The notes under the pieces were generated by a model that saw nothing but the letters and a program-made list of their open reading frames with translations, was not told the DNA's origin and made no database searches. Below are positions 54,751 to 64,000 of a stretch of 64,000 bases of DNA, piece after piece. The position numbers and the translations under genes were made by a program. The stretch spans positions 1 through 64,000 of the forward strand of contig JAQWLH010000138.1 in the NCBI GenBank assembly GCA_029247405.1, in the 5' to 3' direction. This DNA comes from Mariniblastus sp. Lineage in GTDB: Bacteria > Planctomycetota > Planctomycetia > Pirellulales > Pirellulaceae. The number at the start of each line of letters is the position of its first letter. Within the stretch, counting starts at the first letter, position 1.

Positions 54751-56628
54751 ATGAAATACATTCTGTTAGCCAGCGTTATCGTTCTTGGCTCGGTCGGCAT
54801 CATTCGCGGCGAAGACCAACAAGTCCAACGGCCCAACATCCTATGGATTTCATGTGAGGACATTAGCCCTCACCTGGGCTGCTTTGGGGATTCGAACGCG
54901 ATCACTCCCAACATTGACCGGCTCGCAGCTGAAGGCGTCCGCTACACCCATACGTTCACGACCGCAGGGGTTTGCGCCCCGTGTCGCTCAGCGATCATCA
55001 CCGGAGTCTATCAATCAACCCTTGGCACCCATCACATGCGTTGCGAGGCAAAACTCCCAGATTTTGTCAAACCATTTCCCGTATATTTGCGTGAGTCTGG
55101 TTACTACTGCACCAACAACAGCAAACAGGATTATCAATTCAAGACGCCCAAGAATGTTTGGGATGACTCAAATCGAAAAGCTCATTGGAAAAACCGTCAG
55201 GACGCTTCTCAACCATTCTTTGCTGTTTTCAATTTCACGGGGTGCCATGAAAGCGGCATCTCCAGTGAATCGAAATACAAAAAGGTGACTGAAAATCTCA
55301 ATGAAGATCAGAGACAAGACCCCAACAGTCTAACGTTGCCGCCTTATTACCCAGACACTCCCATCGTTCGCGAAGACTGGAAACGCAACTATGAGTTGAT
55401 CACAGCCATGGACGTTTGGGCAGGTGAATTGATTCAGGAGCTCAAAGACGCGGGCGAGTACGAAAACACGATCATTTTCTACTGGTCCGATCATGGTGTT
55501 GGATTGCCTCGCGCCAAGCGATGGCTTTACGATTCGGGGACACGAATTCCGCTCGTCGTGCGGATCCCTGAATCATTTCGCGTCAACCAACAAGGCAAGC
55601 CAGGCGAGCTCAACGATGAACTGGTGAGCAGCCTTGACTTTGCACCGACCGTGTTAAATTTACTTGGCATTCCATTGCCCACCCATTTTCAGGGAAGAGC
55701 ATTTATCGGCAAAAACTTAACGCCTCCCCGAGATTATGTTTACGGCGCTCGAGACCGGATGGATGAACGTTACGATATCATCCGCGCGGTCCGCGACAAA
55801 CAGTTTCGCTACATTCGAAATTACGAACCATTCAAGCCGTACTATCAGTACATGAATACGCCCGAAAAAGGGGCCACCATGAAAGAACTGCGACGCGTGC
55901 ATTCCGAAGGCCAGTTGTCACCGGCCGCGGCGATCTTCATGGCTGCTCAAAAACCAGCCGAAGAACTTTACGACCTCAAAGCAGATCCACACGAAATCAA
56001 AAATCTCGCCCGCGAGCAAAACTATCAGGATGTTCTTGAACGAATGCGAACCAAACATCTCGAATGGGTGGTTCAATCGCGAGACATTGGCCTGATCCCT
56101 GAATCAGAGATCCAGATTCGAGAACAAAAAACAGCTGCTCGATACAACATTTTGCTCAACGCAAATGCGGACCTCATCAGACGGATTCGCAATGTGGCAA
56201 ACTTGGCAGTCGGCGGCAAAGAGAATTTTGCCCAGCTCGTCGCCGCGCTTGATGATGAGGATGCCATTGTTCGCTATTGGGCATCGGTTGGCATTGGAAA
56301 TTTGCCAAGTGTAGCAGGACCGGCAAAGACGAAAATGAAAAAGGCGTTAACTGACGACTCTCCCTGCGTTCGGATCGCCGCAGCACGGGCACTGCTAAAA
56401 CTAGGTGCCCCAGAGCTTGCTTTACCGGTTCTTAAAAAAGAACTCACCAGCGAGCACCAATGGGGCCGACTGAGAGCGGCCATCGTGCTTGGCGAAGCAG
56501 GTGAATTGGCCCGACCACTGATCCCGGAAATGCAGGCTTGCTTGAAAAATCAACCCAACAAATACATCACACGCGTAGCCAATCGCACCTTGAACCTTCT
56601 GTTGGGCACCGACAACGCCGTCAAGTAA
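54751..56628 (+). CDS. Secreted sulfatase with C-terminal HEAT-like repeats
   Basis: A 625-residue protein. Signal peptide to about residue 20. The sulfatase domain has ISCEDISPHLG, formylglycine motif CAPCR within VCAPCRSAIITG, and YWSDHGVGLPRAKRWLYD. Position four of the motif is Cys in place of the more usual Ser/Ala. Its layout resembles heparan N-sulfatase types. From about residue 480, helical repeats with DEDAIVRYWASVGIG and CVRIAAARALLKLG look like HEAT repeats (PBS-lyase type). It likely binds a partner or polymer through the repeats. It converges with the next gene. Confidence 0.9.
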   Translation: MKYILLASVIVLGSVGIIRGEDQQVQRPNILWISCEDISPHLGCFGDSNAITPNIDRLAAEGVRYTHTFTTAGVCAPCRSAIITGVYQSTLGTHHMRCEAKLPDFVKPFPVYLRESGYYCTNNSKQDYQFKTPKNVWDDSNRKAHWKNRQDASQPFFAVFNFTGCHESGISSESKYKKVTENLNEDQRQDPNSLTLPPYYPDTPIVREDWKRNYELITAMDVWAGELIQELKDAGEYENTIIFYWSDHGVGLPRAKRWLYDSGTRIPLVVRIPESFRVNQQGKPGELNDELVSSLDFAPTVLNLLGIPLPTHFQGRAFIGKNLTPPRDYVYGARDRMDERYDIIRAVRDKQFRYIRNYEPFKPYYQYMNTPEKGATMKELRRVHSEGQLSPAAAIFMAAQKPAEELYDLKADPHEIKNLAREQNYQDVLERMRTKHLEWVVQSRDIGLIPESEIQIREQKTAARYNILLNANADLIRRIRNVANLAVGGKENFAQLVAALDDEDAIVRYWASVGIGNLPSVAGPAKTKMKKALTDDSPCVRIAAARALLKLGAPELALPVLKKELTSEHQWGRLRAAIVLGEAGELARPLIPEMQACLKNQPNKYITRVANRTLNLLLGTDNAVK

Positions 56629-56673
56629 GGTCGCCCGCAGGATCCACTTTGGGCGAGATTCACAACCTGCCAA

Positions 56674-58119
56674 TCACTGCTCGATAAGCCGTTTCCAAGC
56701 GGGGTAGAGCGGCCTTTCTTTCGTATTCTTATTGCCCTTGCGATCAAGGGGAGCCGGCGGAAATGTCGCCATGATAGCCTCCATTTTTTGCCGCAACACT
56801 TGTGTCGCCTCATCCGTTGAGGTGACCAGATCATTGTCTTCCTTTAAATCCTGCGGCACCTCGTAAAAGCGCCCATCCCGATAGAGTTTATGGTCGCCGA
56901 CCCGAATGAACTGGCCCGGTTTTTTGTTCCAATAGGGCTCGTAATGGCAAAGCACCCATTCACGTGGACTCCCCGCAAGTCCCTTGAGTTGTGGAAGAAA
57001 ACTTCGCCCATCCATTGGATCGGTCTTATCTAACTGCACCCCTGCGGCTTCGGCAAAGGTGGTGTAAAAATCAGTGAAGTCGATCAAATCCGGACTGACC
57101 TGGCCTTGGGGTGTATGCCCCTTCCAGTAGCAGACCATGGGAACGTGCGTTCCCATGTCTTTCATTGCCCCTTTTCCACCTCTAATCTCCTGATCCTGCC
57201 AGCGCGAAGTGATCGATGTATTCGTTCCATTGTCGCCCGTAAACAGAATGATTGTATTTTCGGCTTGCCCGATTTCTTCAACTTTCTCAACAATCCGACC
57301 TACAATTTTATCCATGTAGTTGACCATCGCGACAAAGTTTTCTTTGCGCTTGGCTTTGCTTTTAGGTGCTTTGTTGGCTGAATTGTGATTAATAAAGTCA
57401 ACTGGCTGATCGCCAATCGTATCGGGCGTTGGCAAGAAAGGATCGTGAACTAAAACCATAGGGTAGTAAACGAAGAATGGTTTATCCTTGTTGCGCTCCA
57501 TGAAATCGCAAATGAACTGACAGAACATGTCAGGACCGTATTTTTCACTATTCGTTTCCTTCGTCAAAAACTCGCCATTGTGTTCGATCGGCGGACTCCA
57601 AAACCGTTCACCACCATTTTCTCCGCCTTTGCCTGTCGTCAACTGCCAAAGCATGTACTCGTCAAAACCAGCCTGATTGGGGCGGCTGGCGTCATCATGC
57701 CCGGCTAAAGAATTGTAAAGTCCATTCAATTGCCACTTCCCAGCGATCGCAGTTTTGTAGCCTGCTTTTTGAAGCATTTGCCCAAACGTTTTTTCGTTCG
57801 GATCTAAATATCCAAAATGCGTGTAGTTACGAAAATTGTACTTCCCGGTCATGATCTTGACGCGCGACGTCGTGCAAATTGGCGTCGAGTAACAACGATC
57901 AAACTTCATGCCCTCCCGAGCAAGCTCGTCAATATTCGGTGTCTTGTAATCCTCACCGCCGTAACATCCAAACGCCTCCCAGCTCACATCGTCGGCCATG
58001 ATCAACACAATGTTGGGCTGTCGCTGATTTGATTCAACTTCATCTGCTGATACGAGTGCGACACTTACTAGTGATAAAATCAAAGTTGCAAGTGTGGCCA
58101 CCTTTAATTTGTATTTCAT
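56674..58119 (-). CDS. Secreted sulfatase with CTTSR motif
   Basis: A protein of about 481 residues from ATG 58119, with a signal peptide ending LVSADE. Landmarks: MADDVSWEAFGCYG, the formylglycine motif CTTSR, GKWQLN, MVLVHDPF, FTGDNGTN and RGGKGAMKDMGTHVPM. The third motif residue is Thr, not Pro/Ala as usual, so maturation efficiency is questionable. It converges on the preceding sulfatase with a 45-base gap. The group identity is clear, the substrate unknown. Confidence 0.9.
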   Translation of the reverse strand: MKYKLKVATLATLILSLVSVALVSADEVESNQRQPNIVLIMADDVSWEAFGCYGGEDYKTPNIDELAREGMKFDRCYSTPICTTSRVKIMTGKYNFRNYTHFGYLDPNEKTFGQMLQKAGYKTAIAGKWQLNGLYNSLAGHDDASRPNQAGFDEYMLWQLTTGKGGENGGERFWSPPIEHNGEFLTKETNSEKYGPDMFCQFICDFMERNKDKPFFVYYPMVLVHDPFLPTPDTIGDQPVDFINHNSANKAPKSKAKRKENFVAMVNYMDKIVGRIVEKVEEIGQAENTIILFTGDNGTNTSITSRWQDQEIRGGKGAMKDMGTHVPMVCYWKGHTPQGQVSPDLIDFTDFYTTFAEAAGVQLDKTDPMDGRSFLPQLKGLAGSPREWVLCHYEPYWNKKPGQFIRVGDHKLYRDGRFYEVPQDLKEDNDLVTSTDEATQVLRQKMEAIMATFPPAPLDRKGNKNTKERPLYPAWKRLIEQ

Positions 58120-58760
58120 TGAAAACCCGAAAACCAAAACTATCACGAACGTATCATCGACCCCAATTGTCTGACACAAATAACCATTTCATTCAATCCT
58201 CACCCGGAACCTGAAAACAGTTTTAGTCTTTTCAGATTTCGCCCACACCTCAGTTCGAAATTTGGCACGACTGAATTAAGGTCTGAGAGATGCATTTTAG
58301 ATTAAGGCACGTCGATCTGAATTGCCATTGTCCTTTTCAAAGTTTCTCAAACTCCTAACAACTGCTCCCGATCACACATTGCCAATCCGGATGATCTGGG
58401 GGAGTAAACCTTTACAGGTGCGGCTCACCGCCGCGATCTTTTTCTCTTTGCTCCGAGACGTCTGTTTCCAGAAAACGCACATCCGCCTTGGGCTCAATAA
58501 GTGGCCGATTGGTCCTTGAGCGAACATGGCAGTACCCATTGAACAAGAAGTTAGGTCCGCGACTGGTTGATTGAGGTCGTTTCAAAATCAAAACAAAACA
58601 TAAGCTCGCTTTGTTTGTTGAAGTTCCCTCCAGATCACTCTCGACCCAGCCAACTTCCATCATGATGAATGCATTCTGTTAAAGATTCATGATGCGTAAA
58701 ATCGGCAGGCAGAATCGTTGGCTATCGGTACTGGCTTATCGAAAAATGAAATTCATGTGA
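58120..58760. other. Intergenic spacer
   Basis: About 640 bases between two minus-strand genes. There are short frames on both strands (58322-58519 plus, 58412-58663 minus), neither with a start site or recognisable domain. I see no RNA gene or terminator. Confidence 0.35.
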
Positions 58761-59678
58761 TTAGCTAGTTAGCACATCAACGGCGGTCAGCTTAATGACT
58801 TGGTTAATTTTTTCGGCAAGCTCAAATCGCAACGGCTCCGCCTGCTTTGCAATGGTTTGTTGTAACTCTTCATATTCTATCCGACCTTCAGATTTTTCGA
58901 TCATGATGGCTGGGTAATTGCCAAATTCTGTCAGGTCATAGGGACTGGCTCGCATGTCGATCACTCGAGCTTCCATCGCCAGAGCAAAACATCTCGCGAG
59001 CAGATCACTGCCAACAAACGGCATCGACTTAAAGGCCCATTTATAAAGATCCATATTGGCATGAATGCAACCCGGCTGTTCAATTTCCGGCCGACCTTCG
59101 AGCGTTGGCTTTATGCGGTTAAGCGGCTGTGCGTCGATCGCAAAAAACCGAAAAGCGTCGAAGTGCGAACACGTTAAGGGTCGGCTTTCTACCAATTGAT
59201 CGATCGCCGATTGGCTGATTCGAAGCTTGGCCGTCTTTTCATGGCGGACTTGCTTTCCCTTGTAAACCATCGCCCATTCATGAAGTCCAAAGCAAGCAAA
59301 ATTTGGCTTTCGCGAAGCGGTTTGACGCAACATCGATTCAATCCATCGCAAACGATCGATCAATTTTTGTTCTAGCCTACTGGGATCACAAATCAGATCG
59401 TTGCCAATGGTTCGATAATGCTGGCTGAAACAGGTTGGCCAAAACGACGACTTGGCTCCTTGCCTTGCCGCATCCTCTAGCCGCACTCCAACTCCTGGAT
59501 GCCATTGCTCTATTTTTTTTGAGGAATTCTGATAATAGACAAACAGGAAATCATGGATGGGATGCGTTCTGCCAACTTTTCGACGTGCACGAAATGGTTC
59601 GGTCCAACAACGCATCGAATCTCGATGTTCCTTGGCCAGACGTTGCCAAGTCGATTCATTAAGTATTTGAATATCCAT
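58761..59678 (-). CDS. Conserved protein often annotated as 3-methyladenine DNA glycosylase
   Basis: A 305-residue protein with FGLHEWAMVYKG, CSHFDAFRFFA, EQPGCIHANMDLYKWA and VIDMRASPYDL, a well-conserved pattern I associate mainly with actinobacterial proteins carrying a doubtful glycosylase label. There is no HhH motif typical of DNA glycosylases. It has no signal peptide. The true activity is unknown. It is convergent with no neighbour and divergent from the nitroreductase. Confidence 0.8.
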   Translation of the reverse strand: MDIQILNESTWQRLAKEHRDSMRCWTEPFRARRKVGRTHPIHDFLFVYYQNSSKKIEQWHPGVGVRLEDAARQGAKSSFWPTCFSQHYRTIGNDLICDPSRLEQKLIDRLRWIESMLRQTASRKPNFACFGLHEWAMVYKGKQVRHEKTAKLRISQSAIDQLVESRPLTCSHFDAFRFFAIDAQPLNRIKPTLEGRPEIEQPGCIHANMDLYKWAFKSMPFVGSDLLARCFALAMEARVIDMRASPYDLTEFGNYPAIMIEKSEGRIEYEELQQTIAKQAEPLRFELAEKINQVIKLTAVDVLTS

Positions 59679-59822
59679 ATCGTTCGATTCGCATTATATC
59701 GTCTCAACGAAAGCTAAGTGGTTGCAGGCACTCCTCTAGCCTCGATCTTGCCTCCAACATTGTTTCAAACCAGTGCTTGGGCTAGGATTTGGAAAACGAC
59801 AACCCAACCCTCTCGAGCAACC

Positions 59823-60452
59823 ATGGATCTTCTTGAACCTCTCAAGTGGCGTTACGCCACTAAACAATTCGACGCTGAAAAATCACTAACTAACGAACAG
59901 GTGAATCAACTCCTTGAAGCAACCAATTTTACGGCTACTTCATATGGGCTTCAGCCATTTAAACTCCTTGTTCTCAACGATCAAGCCAAACAAGACAGTC
60001 TCGTTGCATCATCATATGGACAAGCTCAAGTCGCTGATGCCTCACATGTCATCATCATTGCCACCCGCACGGATGTCGATGCCGACTATATCAGCGATTA
60101 TGTCGACTACATGGAGTCCGAACGTGGCTTAGCCGGCGGTGCGATGGATCAATTCAAAAATGTTATGATTGGCTCAATCGCTGGAATGTCGGAAAAAGAC
60201 CGTGAAACTTGGGCGACCAAGCAGGCATACATTGCCCTTGGAACTTTGTTGACTGCCTGTGCAGCGGCCAAAATTGACGCCTGTCCCATGGAAGGATTTG
60301 TAAACGCCGAGTATGACGAAATTCTTGGCTTGGCCGAAATGAACCTTCATGCGGTGCTCGTTATTCCAATCGGTTTTCGATCTGCCGATGACAAATATCA
60401 AAGCCTAAAGAAAATCCGTCGACCCTTGTCCGATATGGTCGTTTCGCTGTAA
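59823..60452 (+). CDS. Nitroreductase family NAD(P)H-dependent flavoprotein
   Basis: A protein of about 209 residues from ATG 59823, MDLLEPLKWRYATKQFDAEK, the usual NfsB-type start. ATG 59718 would add an unconserved leader. FMN-contact motifs: SYGLQPFKLLVLND, KQAYIALGTLLTACAAAKIDACPMEGF and VLVIPIGFRSADD. It reduces quinones or nitro compounds with FMN in the cytoplasm. Confidence 0.92.
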   Translation: MDLLEPLKWRYATKQFDAEKSLTNEQVNQLLEATNFTATSYGLQPFKLLVLNDQAKQDSLVASSYGQAQVADASHVIIIATRTDVDADYISDYVDYMESERGLAGGAMDQFKNVMIGSIAGMSEKDRETWATKQAYIALGTLLTACAAAKIDACPMEGFVNAEYDEILGLAEMNLHAVLVIPIGFRSADDKYQSLKKIRRPLSDMVVSL

Positions 60453-60617
60453 TCAGCAGTTTTTGCGTAGGCTGGGGTGGCGAATCCCCCGATTGCTGAA
60501 TTCGCTGATATGAATCCCATGTTATCAATGGGAAACGACTGATCTAACCTTGAAAAAAGATACAACCTGCTTTTGGTATTCATCAAATTCTAACGCCAGC
60601 TCCTTCAGGCGACGCAA

Positions 60618-61991
60618 ATGGCCATCAGTACCTTTGAACTATTCTCGATCGGACTCGGTCCCTCGAGTTCGCATACGGTTGGACCGATGCGTGCAGCGAC
60701 GCTGTTTATCGACCAACTGGAATCCTCAGGACAACTGAAGCGAACAAACAATATTCTCGTCCAGTTTTTTGGCTCGCTGGGAGCAACAGGGAAAGGACAT
60801 GGCAGCGATACAGCGATTATCGCGGGCCTTGGCGGTTACGCGCCAGAAACCGCCATCCCAGCTGACACAAGAAAATTTGTAAACACGGTCGAAGCTGAAA
60901 AAAAACTTTTGCTACACGGCAAACATGAAATCAACTTTGATCCAAAAAAAGACTTGGAATTTTCGGGAGTCTGTTTGGAATTTCATTCCAACGGATTAAA
61001 GATTACGGCATCGGATTCAGAACAGAATATCCTGTTAGAAAGGACGTATTACTCGGTGGGTGGTGGATTTGTTGTCGATGACACGGCGACGGGAACCGAC
61101 CGAATCGTGGCCGATACCACTCAGCTTATTTATCCGTTTTCTTCGGGAAAGGAACTGCTTGAACTTTGTGATTCCAACGGTCTGGCGATCAGCACGTTAA
61201 TGCTTCGGAATGAAACGGCATGGCACACCGAAGCCCAAATCCGTGAAAAATTGCTCCACATCTGGTCCGTGATGCAGGATTGTGTCGCTCAAGGATGTCA
61301 AGAAGAGGGCATTTTACCTGGTGGTTTAAAGGTCAAGCGACGCGCGGCCAAGATGCACCGAAAACTTCAAGCTGAATCGTCCAACGCCAATGCACCCCAT
61401 AGCCGAATGGATTGGGTCAACCTGTGGGCTCTTGCCATCAATGAAGAGAACGCCGCTGGCGGCCGTGTCGTTACTGCGCCGACCAATGGTGCAGCTGGAA
61501 TTATTCCCGCCGTGCTTCATTACTACACAGAGTTTTGCCATGGCGCTAGTGAAGATGGCGTCGTGCGATTTCTTTTAACGGCGGCAGCGATTGGGACTCT
61601 GTTTAAAATCAATGCATCCATTTCCGGAGCGGAGGTTGGTTGTCAGGGTGAAGTCGGATCGGCCTGCTCGATGGCTGCCGGAGGCCTGGCTGAAGTTCTT
61701 GGAGGGACGCCAGAACAGGTAGAAAATGCTGCCGAAATTGGAATGGAACACAACCTTGGTCTAACCTGTGATCCAATCGGCGGCCTCGTTCAAGTGCCCT
61801 GCATCGAACGCAATGCGATGGGTGCAATCAAGGCCATCAATGCAGCTCGGTTGGCGCTTCTCGGGGACGGGAAACACTTCGTTTCGCTAGACAAAGTTAT
61901 TCGAACCATGCGCGAGACTGGAAAAGACATGCAAACCAAGTACAAGGAAACTGCCCGGGGCGGTTTAGCCGTCAATGTGATCGAGTGTTAA
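60618..61991 (+). CDS. sdaA: L-serine ammonia-lyase (iron-sulfur, single chain)
   Basis: A 457-residue L-serine dehydratase. It opens [20 protein letters not shown], and its alpha domain has [14 protein letters not shown], the Cys-containing [16 protein letters not shown] and [19 protein letters not shown]. These Cys bind the [4Fe-4S] cluster. It converts L-serine to pyruvate and ammonia. Alpha and beta parts are in one chain. A short inverted repeat (TCCCAT/ATGGGA, 60515-60533) lies upstream, without a T-run. Confidence 0.96.
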   Translation: MAISTFELFSIGLGPSSSHTVGPMRAATLFIDQLESSGQLKRTNNILVQFFGSLGATGKGHGSDTAIIAGLGGYAPETAIPADTRKFVNTVEAEKKLLLHGKHEINFDPKKDLEFSGVCLEFHSNGLKITASDSEQNILLERTYYSVGGGFVVDDTATGTDRIVADTTQLIYPFSSGKELLELCDSNGLAISTLMLRNETAWHTEAQIREKLLHIWSVMQDCVAQGCQEEGILPGGLKVKRRAAKMHRKLQAESSNANAPHSRMDWVNLWALAINEENAAGGRVVTAPTNGAAGIIPAVLHYYTEFCHGASEDGVVRFLLTAAAIGTLFKINASISGAEVGCQGEVGSACSMAAGGLAEVLGGTPEQVENAAEIGMEHNLGLTCDPIGGLVQVPCIERNAMGAIKAINAARLALLGDGKHFVSLDKVIRTMRETGKDMQTKYKETARGGLAVNVIEC

Positions 61992-62022
61992 ATCTTTCAA
62001 TGACTCAGGGAGAAAATCAAAA

Positions 62023-63333
62023 ATGAAGACGTCTATCGACTGCAGCCGTTACCTGAGCTTTTTCTTATCCGCTCTCTTATTAACGATAACCTCCAACGCG
62101 GTGGCCCAACCCACAACAGAACAGACTGTCATTCCGAAGTTTCGCGCTCAAACGATCGACAGCAAAGTCATTATTGGTTACGGGACGGCGATCGGCGATG
62201 TCGATGGCGACGGCAAGCCTGACATTCTTTTGGCCGACAAAAAACAATTTGTGTGGTATCAAAATCCCACGTGGCAACGTCATGTGATCGCTGAAAACTT
62301 AACCGATCGGGACAATGTTTGCATTGCCGCTCGAGACATCGATGGAGACGGCAAAGTCGAAATTGCAGTCGGAGGTCAGTGGAACCCAAGCGACACGGTT
62401 AACTCCGGGTCGGTTCATTATCTCGTCGCGCCGCCCATTCGAACTCAAAAATGGACTCCCATCAAACTTCAGCACGAACCCGTTGTGCATCGAATGCGGT
62501 GGCTCAAGTTAGCCGAAAAGAAATTTGCCCTGATCGTTGCTCCCTTGCACGGGCGGGGAAACAAAGGGGGAGCGGGGGATGGGGTTAAACTTCTAGCTTA
62601 TTACAAGCCGTTGAACCCAAACAAACCATGGAAAACAGAAATCCTCGATGACCAATATCATGTCACCCACAACTTCGATGTCGGAAATTGGAACGAACAG
62701 GCAAAAACGGAATCTGTATTTTATCTTGGTAAAGAAGGTGGCAAACTAATTTACAACGAAGATGGGACCTGGAATTCATTGCCGTTCACAAACGTCAACG
62801 GTGGAGGCGAGATTCGAGTTGGTCGTTTTGGAAGAAACCCCAAAAAAGTAGCAAACAGCGAGGGCAACCTTGCAAACCAACCTAACTTCATCACAACCAT
62901 TGAACCTTTTCATGGGACTGAACTTGTCGTTTACACGCCTTCACATCCGTTGACCCATTCCAGACTTCGCTTTGCCAACCGGGTTGTTCTCGATAAAAAT
63001 CTGAATCAGGGTCACGCAATTGCCGTTGCTGATTTGTTAGGCTCGGGGTCGCAGCAAATCGTTGCAGGATGGCGTCACCCCAATGATCTTGGGCAGTTTG
63101 GTATCAAACTTTATTATCAATCAGAACCCCCAAAACAACCAAACCCTAAAGCCTGGTCCAGCCAGCCCTGGAAATCCATTTTCATTGATAAAAACAAAAT
63201 GGCTTGCGAAGACCTTCGAATCGGTGACCTGAATGGTGATGGTCGGCCTGATATCGTGGCCTCTGGGAGATCAACCCACAATTTAAAAATTTATTGGAAT
63301 GAAGTTCCAGAGCGTGACTCAGCTCCAAATTGA
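62023..63333 (+). CDS. Secreted FG-GAP/VCBS repeat protein
   Basis: A 436-residue secreted protein; AGGGAGA precedes the ATG and a signal peptide ends NAVAQP. Ca2+-binding FG-GAP units include GDVDGDGKPDILLADKKQ, ARDIDGDGKVEIAVGG and GDLNGDGRPDIVASG, as in beta-propellers and in aldos-2-ulose dehydratase-like planctomycete proteins. It is probably a periplasmic seven-bladed propeller. The ligand is unknown. Confidence 0.85.
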   Translation: MKTSIDCSRYLSFFLSALLLTITSNAVAQPTTEQTVIPKFRAQTIDSKVIIGYGTAIGDVDGDGKPDILLADKKQFVWYQNPTWQRHVIAENLTDRDNVCIAARDIDGDGKVEIAVGGQWNPSDTVNSGSVHYLVAPPIRTQKWTPIKLQHEPVVHRMRWLKLAEKKFALIVAPLHGRGNKGGAGDGVKLLAYYKPLNPNKPWKTEILDDQYHVTHNFDVGNWNEQAKTESVFYLGKEGGKLIYNEDGTWNSLPFTNVNGGGEIRVGRFGRNPKKVANSEGNLANQPNFITTIEPFHGTELVVYTPSHPLTHSRLRFANRVVLDKNLNQGHAIAVADLLGSGSQQIVAGWRHPNDLGQFGIKLYYQSEPPKQPNPKAWSSQPWKSIFIDKNKMACEDLRIGDLNGDGRPDIVASGRSTHNLKIYWNEVPERDSAPN

Positions 63334-63377
63334 TCCAACCCCGCTGAGCCCCAGTTTCGGAAACCGATTGGGTTCGC

Positions 63378-63989
63378 TCAAAATTGTCGGTGTTGAATTT
63401 TGGATTTTTGGAAGCGGTCAACCTTGGGGCGATGGTGCAGCAATCCTTGTAATTCTTTTGCAAACTCTCGATCCCTCTTCTTCTGCTGACGACGATTCTT
63501 AACTCGCAAATTGGGTGCTTGAGGGCTCAAACGAATGGGGGGACTTGGTTCAATGGTGTCAGCGGAGTTCTGTGACAATTGAGGCCATTGAGCGTGAACT
63601 TGCTTTCTTGGACTGCTGGGTTCAATCGTGTGTATTACGACCATGAGACCCATTTGAAACAACGCCAACGCCAGAGCAACGGCATGGCTGGCTGGCTTCC
63701 AATACCGATAAAGCGTAAACAAAACTCCTACCACAAGCATCGTTCCGGCTGCTTTGCCAAGCAAGAAAAAGAACGTCGAATCAGGAGCAAGCTGGATCAA
63801 CCAGTTGCAAATAGGATTTAGCTCTTCGACCCCTTCTCGATACCGATAAACCAAATAGGCATCGTAGGCAGACGCACATGAAATCCAAACCACCGCCGAA
63901 GCAAACAATGGTTTAGAAAAGAATAAATTCGAAATTGCGGTTCGACTAACACTGCTAGAAGATGAGGCAGCCTTAAGCTCAAAAGACAT
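63378..63989 (-). CDS. Membrane protein, DUF5658-like, basic tail
   Basis: A 203-residue membrane protein with about three to four helices (about 27-50, 72-92, 99-118) and the element REGVEELNPICNWLI, which resembles the short DUF5658 type. The tail from about 125 is Pro/Ser-rich and then highly basic (RVKNRRQQKKRDREFAKEL). No function is known. It converges with the FG-GAP gene and ends close to the window end. Confidence 0.65.
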   Translation of the reverse strand: MSFELKAASSSSSVSRTAISNLFFSKPLFASAVVWISCASAYDAYLVYRYREGVEELNPICNWLIQLAPDSTFFFLLGKAAGTMLVVGVLFTLYRYWKPASHAVALALALFQMGLMVVIHTIEPSSPRKQVHAQWPQLSQNSADTIEPSPPIRLSPQAPNLRVKNRRQQKKRDREFAKELQGLLHHRPKVDRFQKSKIQHRQF

Positions 63990-64000
63990 TAACGTATTCT

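Noticed and set aside
58322-58663. Two short opposed frames in an intergenic region
   Set aside because: Neither has a start signal or a recognisable family.
1-64000. tRNA, rRNA, CRISPR array, intact IS or prophage
   Set aside because: None recognised on reading both strands; sensitivity for tRNAs by eye is limited.

Overview
The window reads as chromosome of a planctomycete, most likely a marine Pirellulaceae-type member of Planctomycetota. The reasons are six secreted sulfatases, a twin-arginine-exported Gfo/Idh/MocA oxidoreductase and sugar-isomerase-like TIM barrels, a DUF4332 protein, PhoD-like and PqaA-like secreted hydrolases, long gene-poor spacers and moderate GC. This is a content-based inference; there is no rRNA marker here, and I saw no tRNA, CRISPR array, intact insertion sequence or prophage.

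Layout. 0-6.1 kb: tail of a nitrilase-family gene, a zinc-PLC-like/DUF4332 protein, a sulfatase, and a Tat-exported oxidoreductase/TIM-barrel pair. 6.6-16.2 kb: a stress block with a ferritin-like DUF455/ATP-grasp fusion, two universal stress proteins, a DUF4404 protein, a K+ channel with TrkA domains, a SERCA-type P-ATPase, a ribosome hibernation factor and a CBS-pair protein. 16.2-21.3 kb: a sulfur block with an ArsR repressor, persulfide dioxygenase-rhodanese, two YeeE/YedE half-transporters and a SulP permease, followed by a decayed MgtC/SapB-like gene. 22.0-29.8 kb (minus strand): a cbb3 oxidase cluster ccoO-ccoQ-ccoP-ccoG-ccoH-safE-ccoI-ccoS, including two small genes (CcoQ, CcoS) of under 60 residues. 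The catalytic subunit CcoN is absent apart from what looks like its last membrane helix fused to CcoO. 29.9-39.9 kb: secreted propeller, two sulfatases, secretin-N-like protein, PqaA-like hydrolase, HIT protein and a double alpha/beta hydrolase. 40.0-45.8 kb: a MacB-like ABC efflux operon with two FtsX permeases, one ATPase, an adaptor, a Cys-rich lipoprotein and a Cys-rich exported protein. 46-52.3 kb: mostly hypothetical genes, a PhoD-like phosphatase, a methyltransferase and a Tat TIM barrel. 53.1-58.1 kb: three sulfatases, one with C-terminal HEAT-like repeats. 58.7-64 kb: a conserved protein of unknown function, nitroreductase, L-serine dehydratase, FG-GAP protein and a membrane protein.

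How the genes fit together. The sulfatases, hydrolases and sugar oxidoreductase/isomerase pairs suggest periplasmic breakdown of sulfated polysaccharides. The 6.6-29.8 kb block combines dormancy, ion homeostasis, sulfane-sulfur detoxification and microaerobic respiration. A 19-bp element occurs both in the ArsR promoter and upstream of the persulfide dioxygenase gene, which suggests a self-regulated sulfane-sulfur regulon. The most notable observations are the cbb3 cluster without CcoN, the duplicated ArsR operator, the DUF455/ATP-grasp fusion and the Cys-rich ABC efflux operon with a near-perfect 18-bp palindrome in its promoter region.
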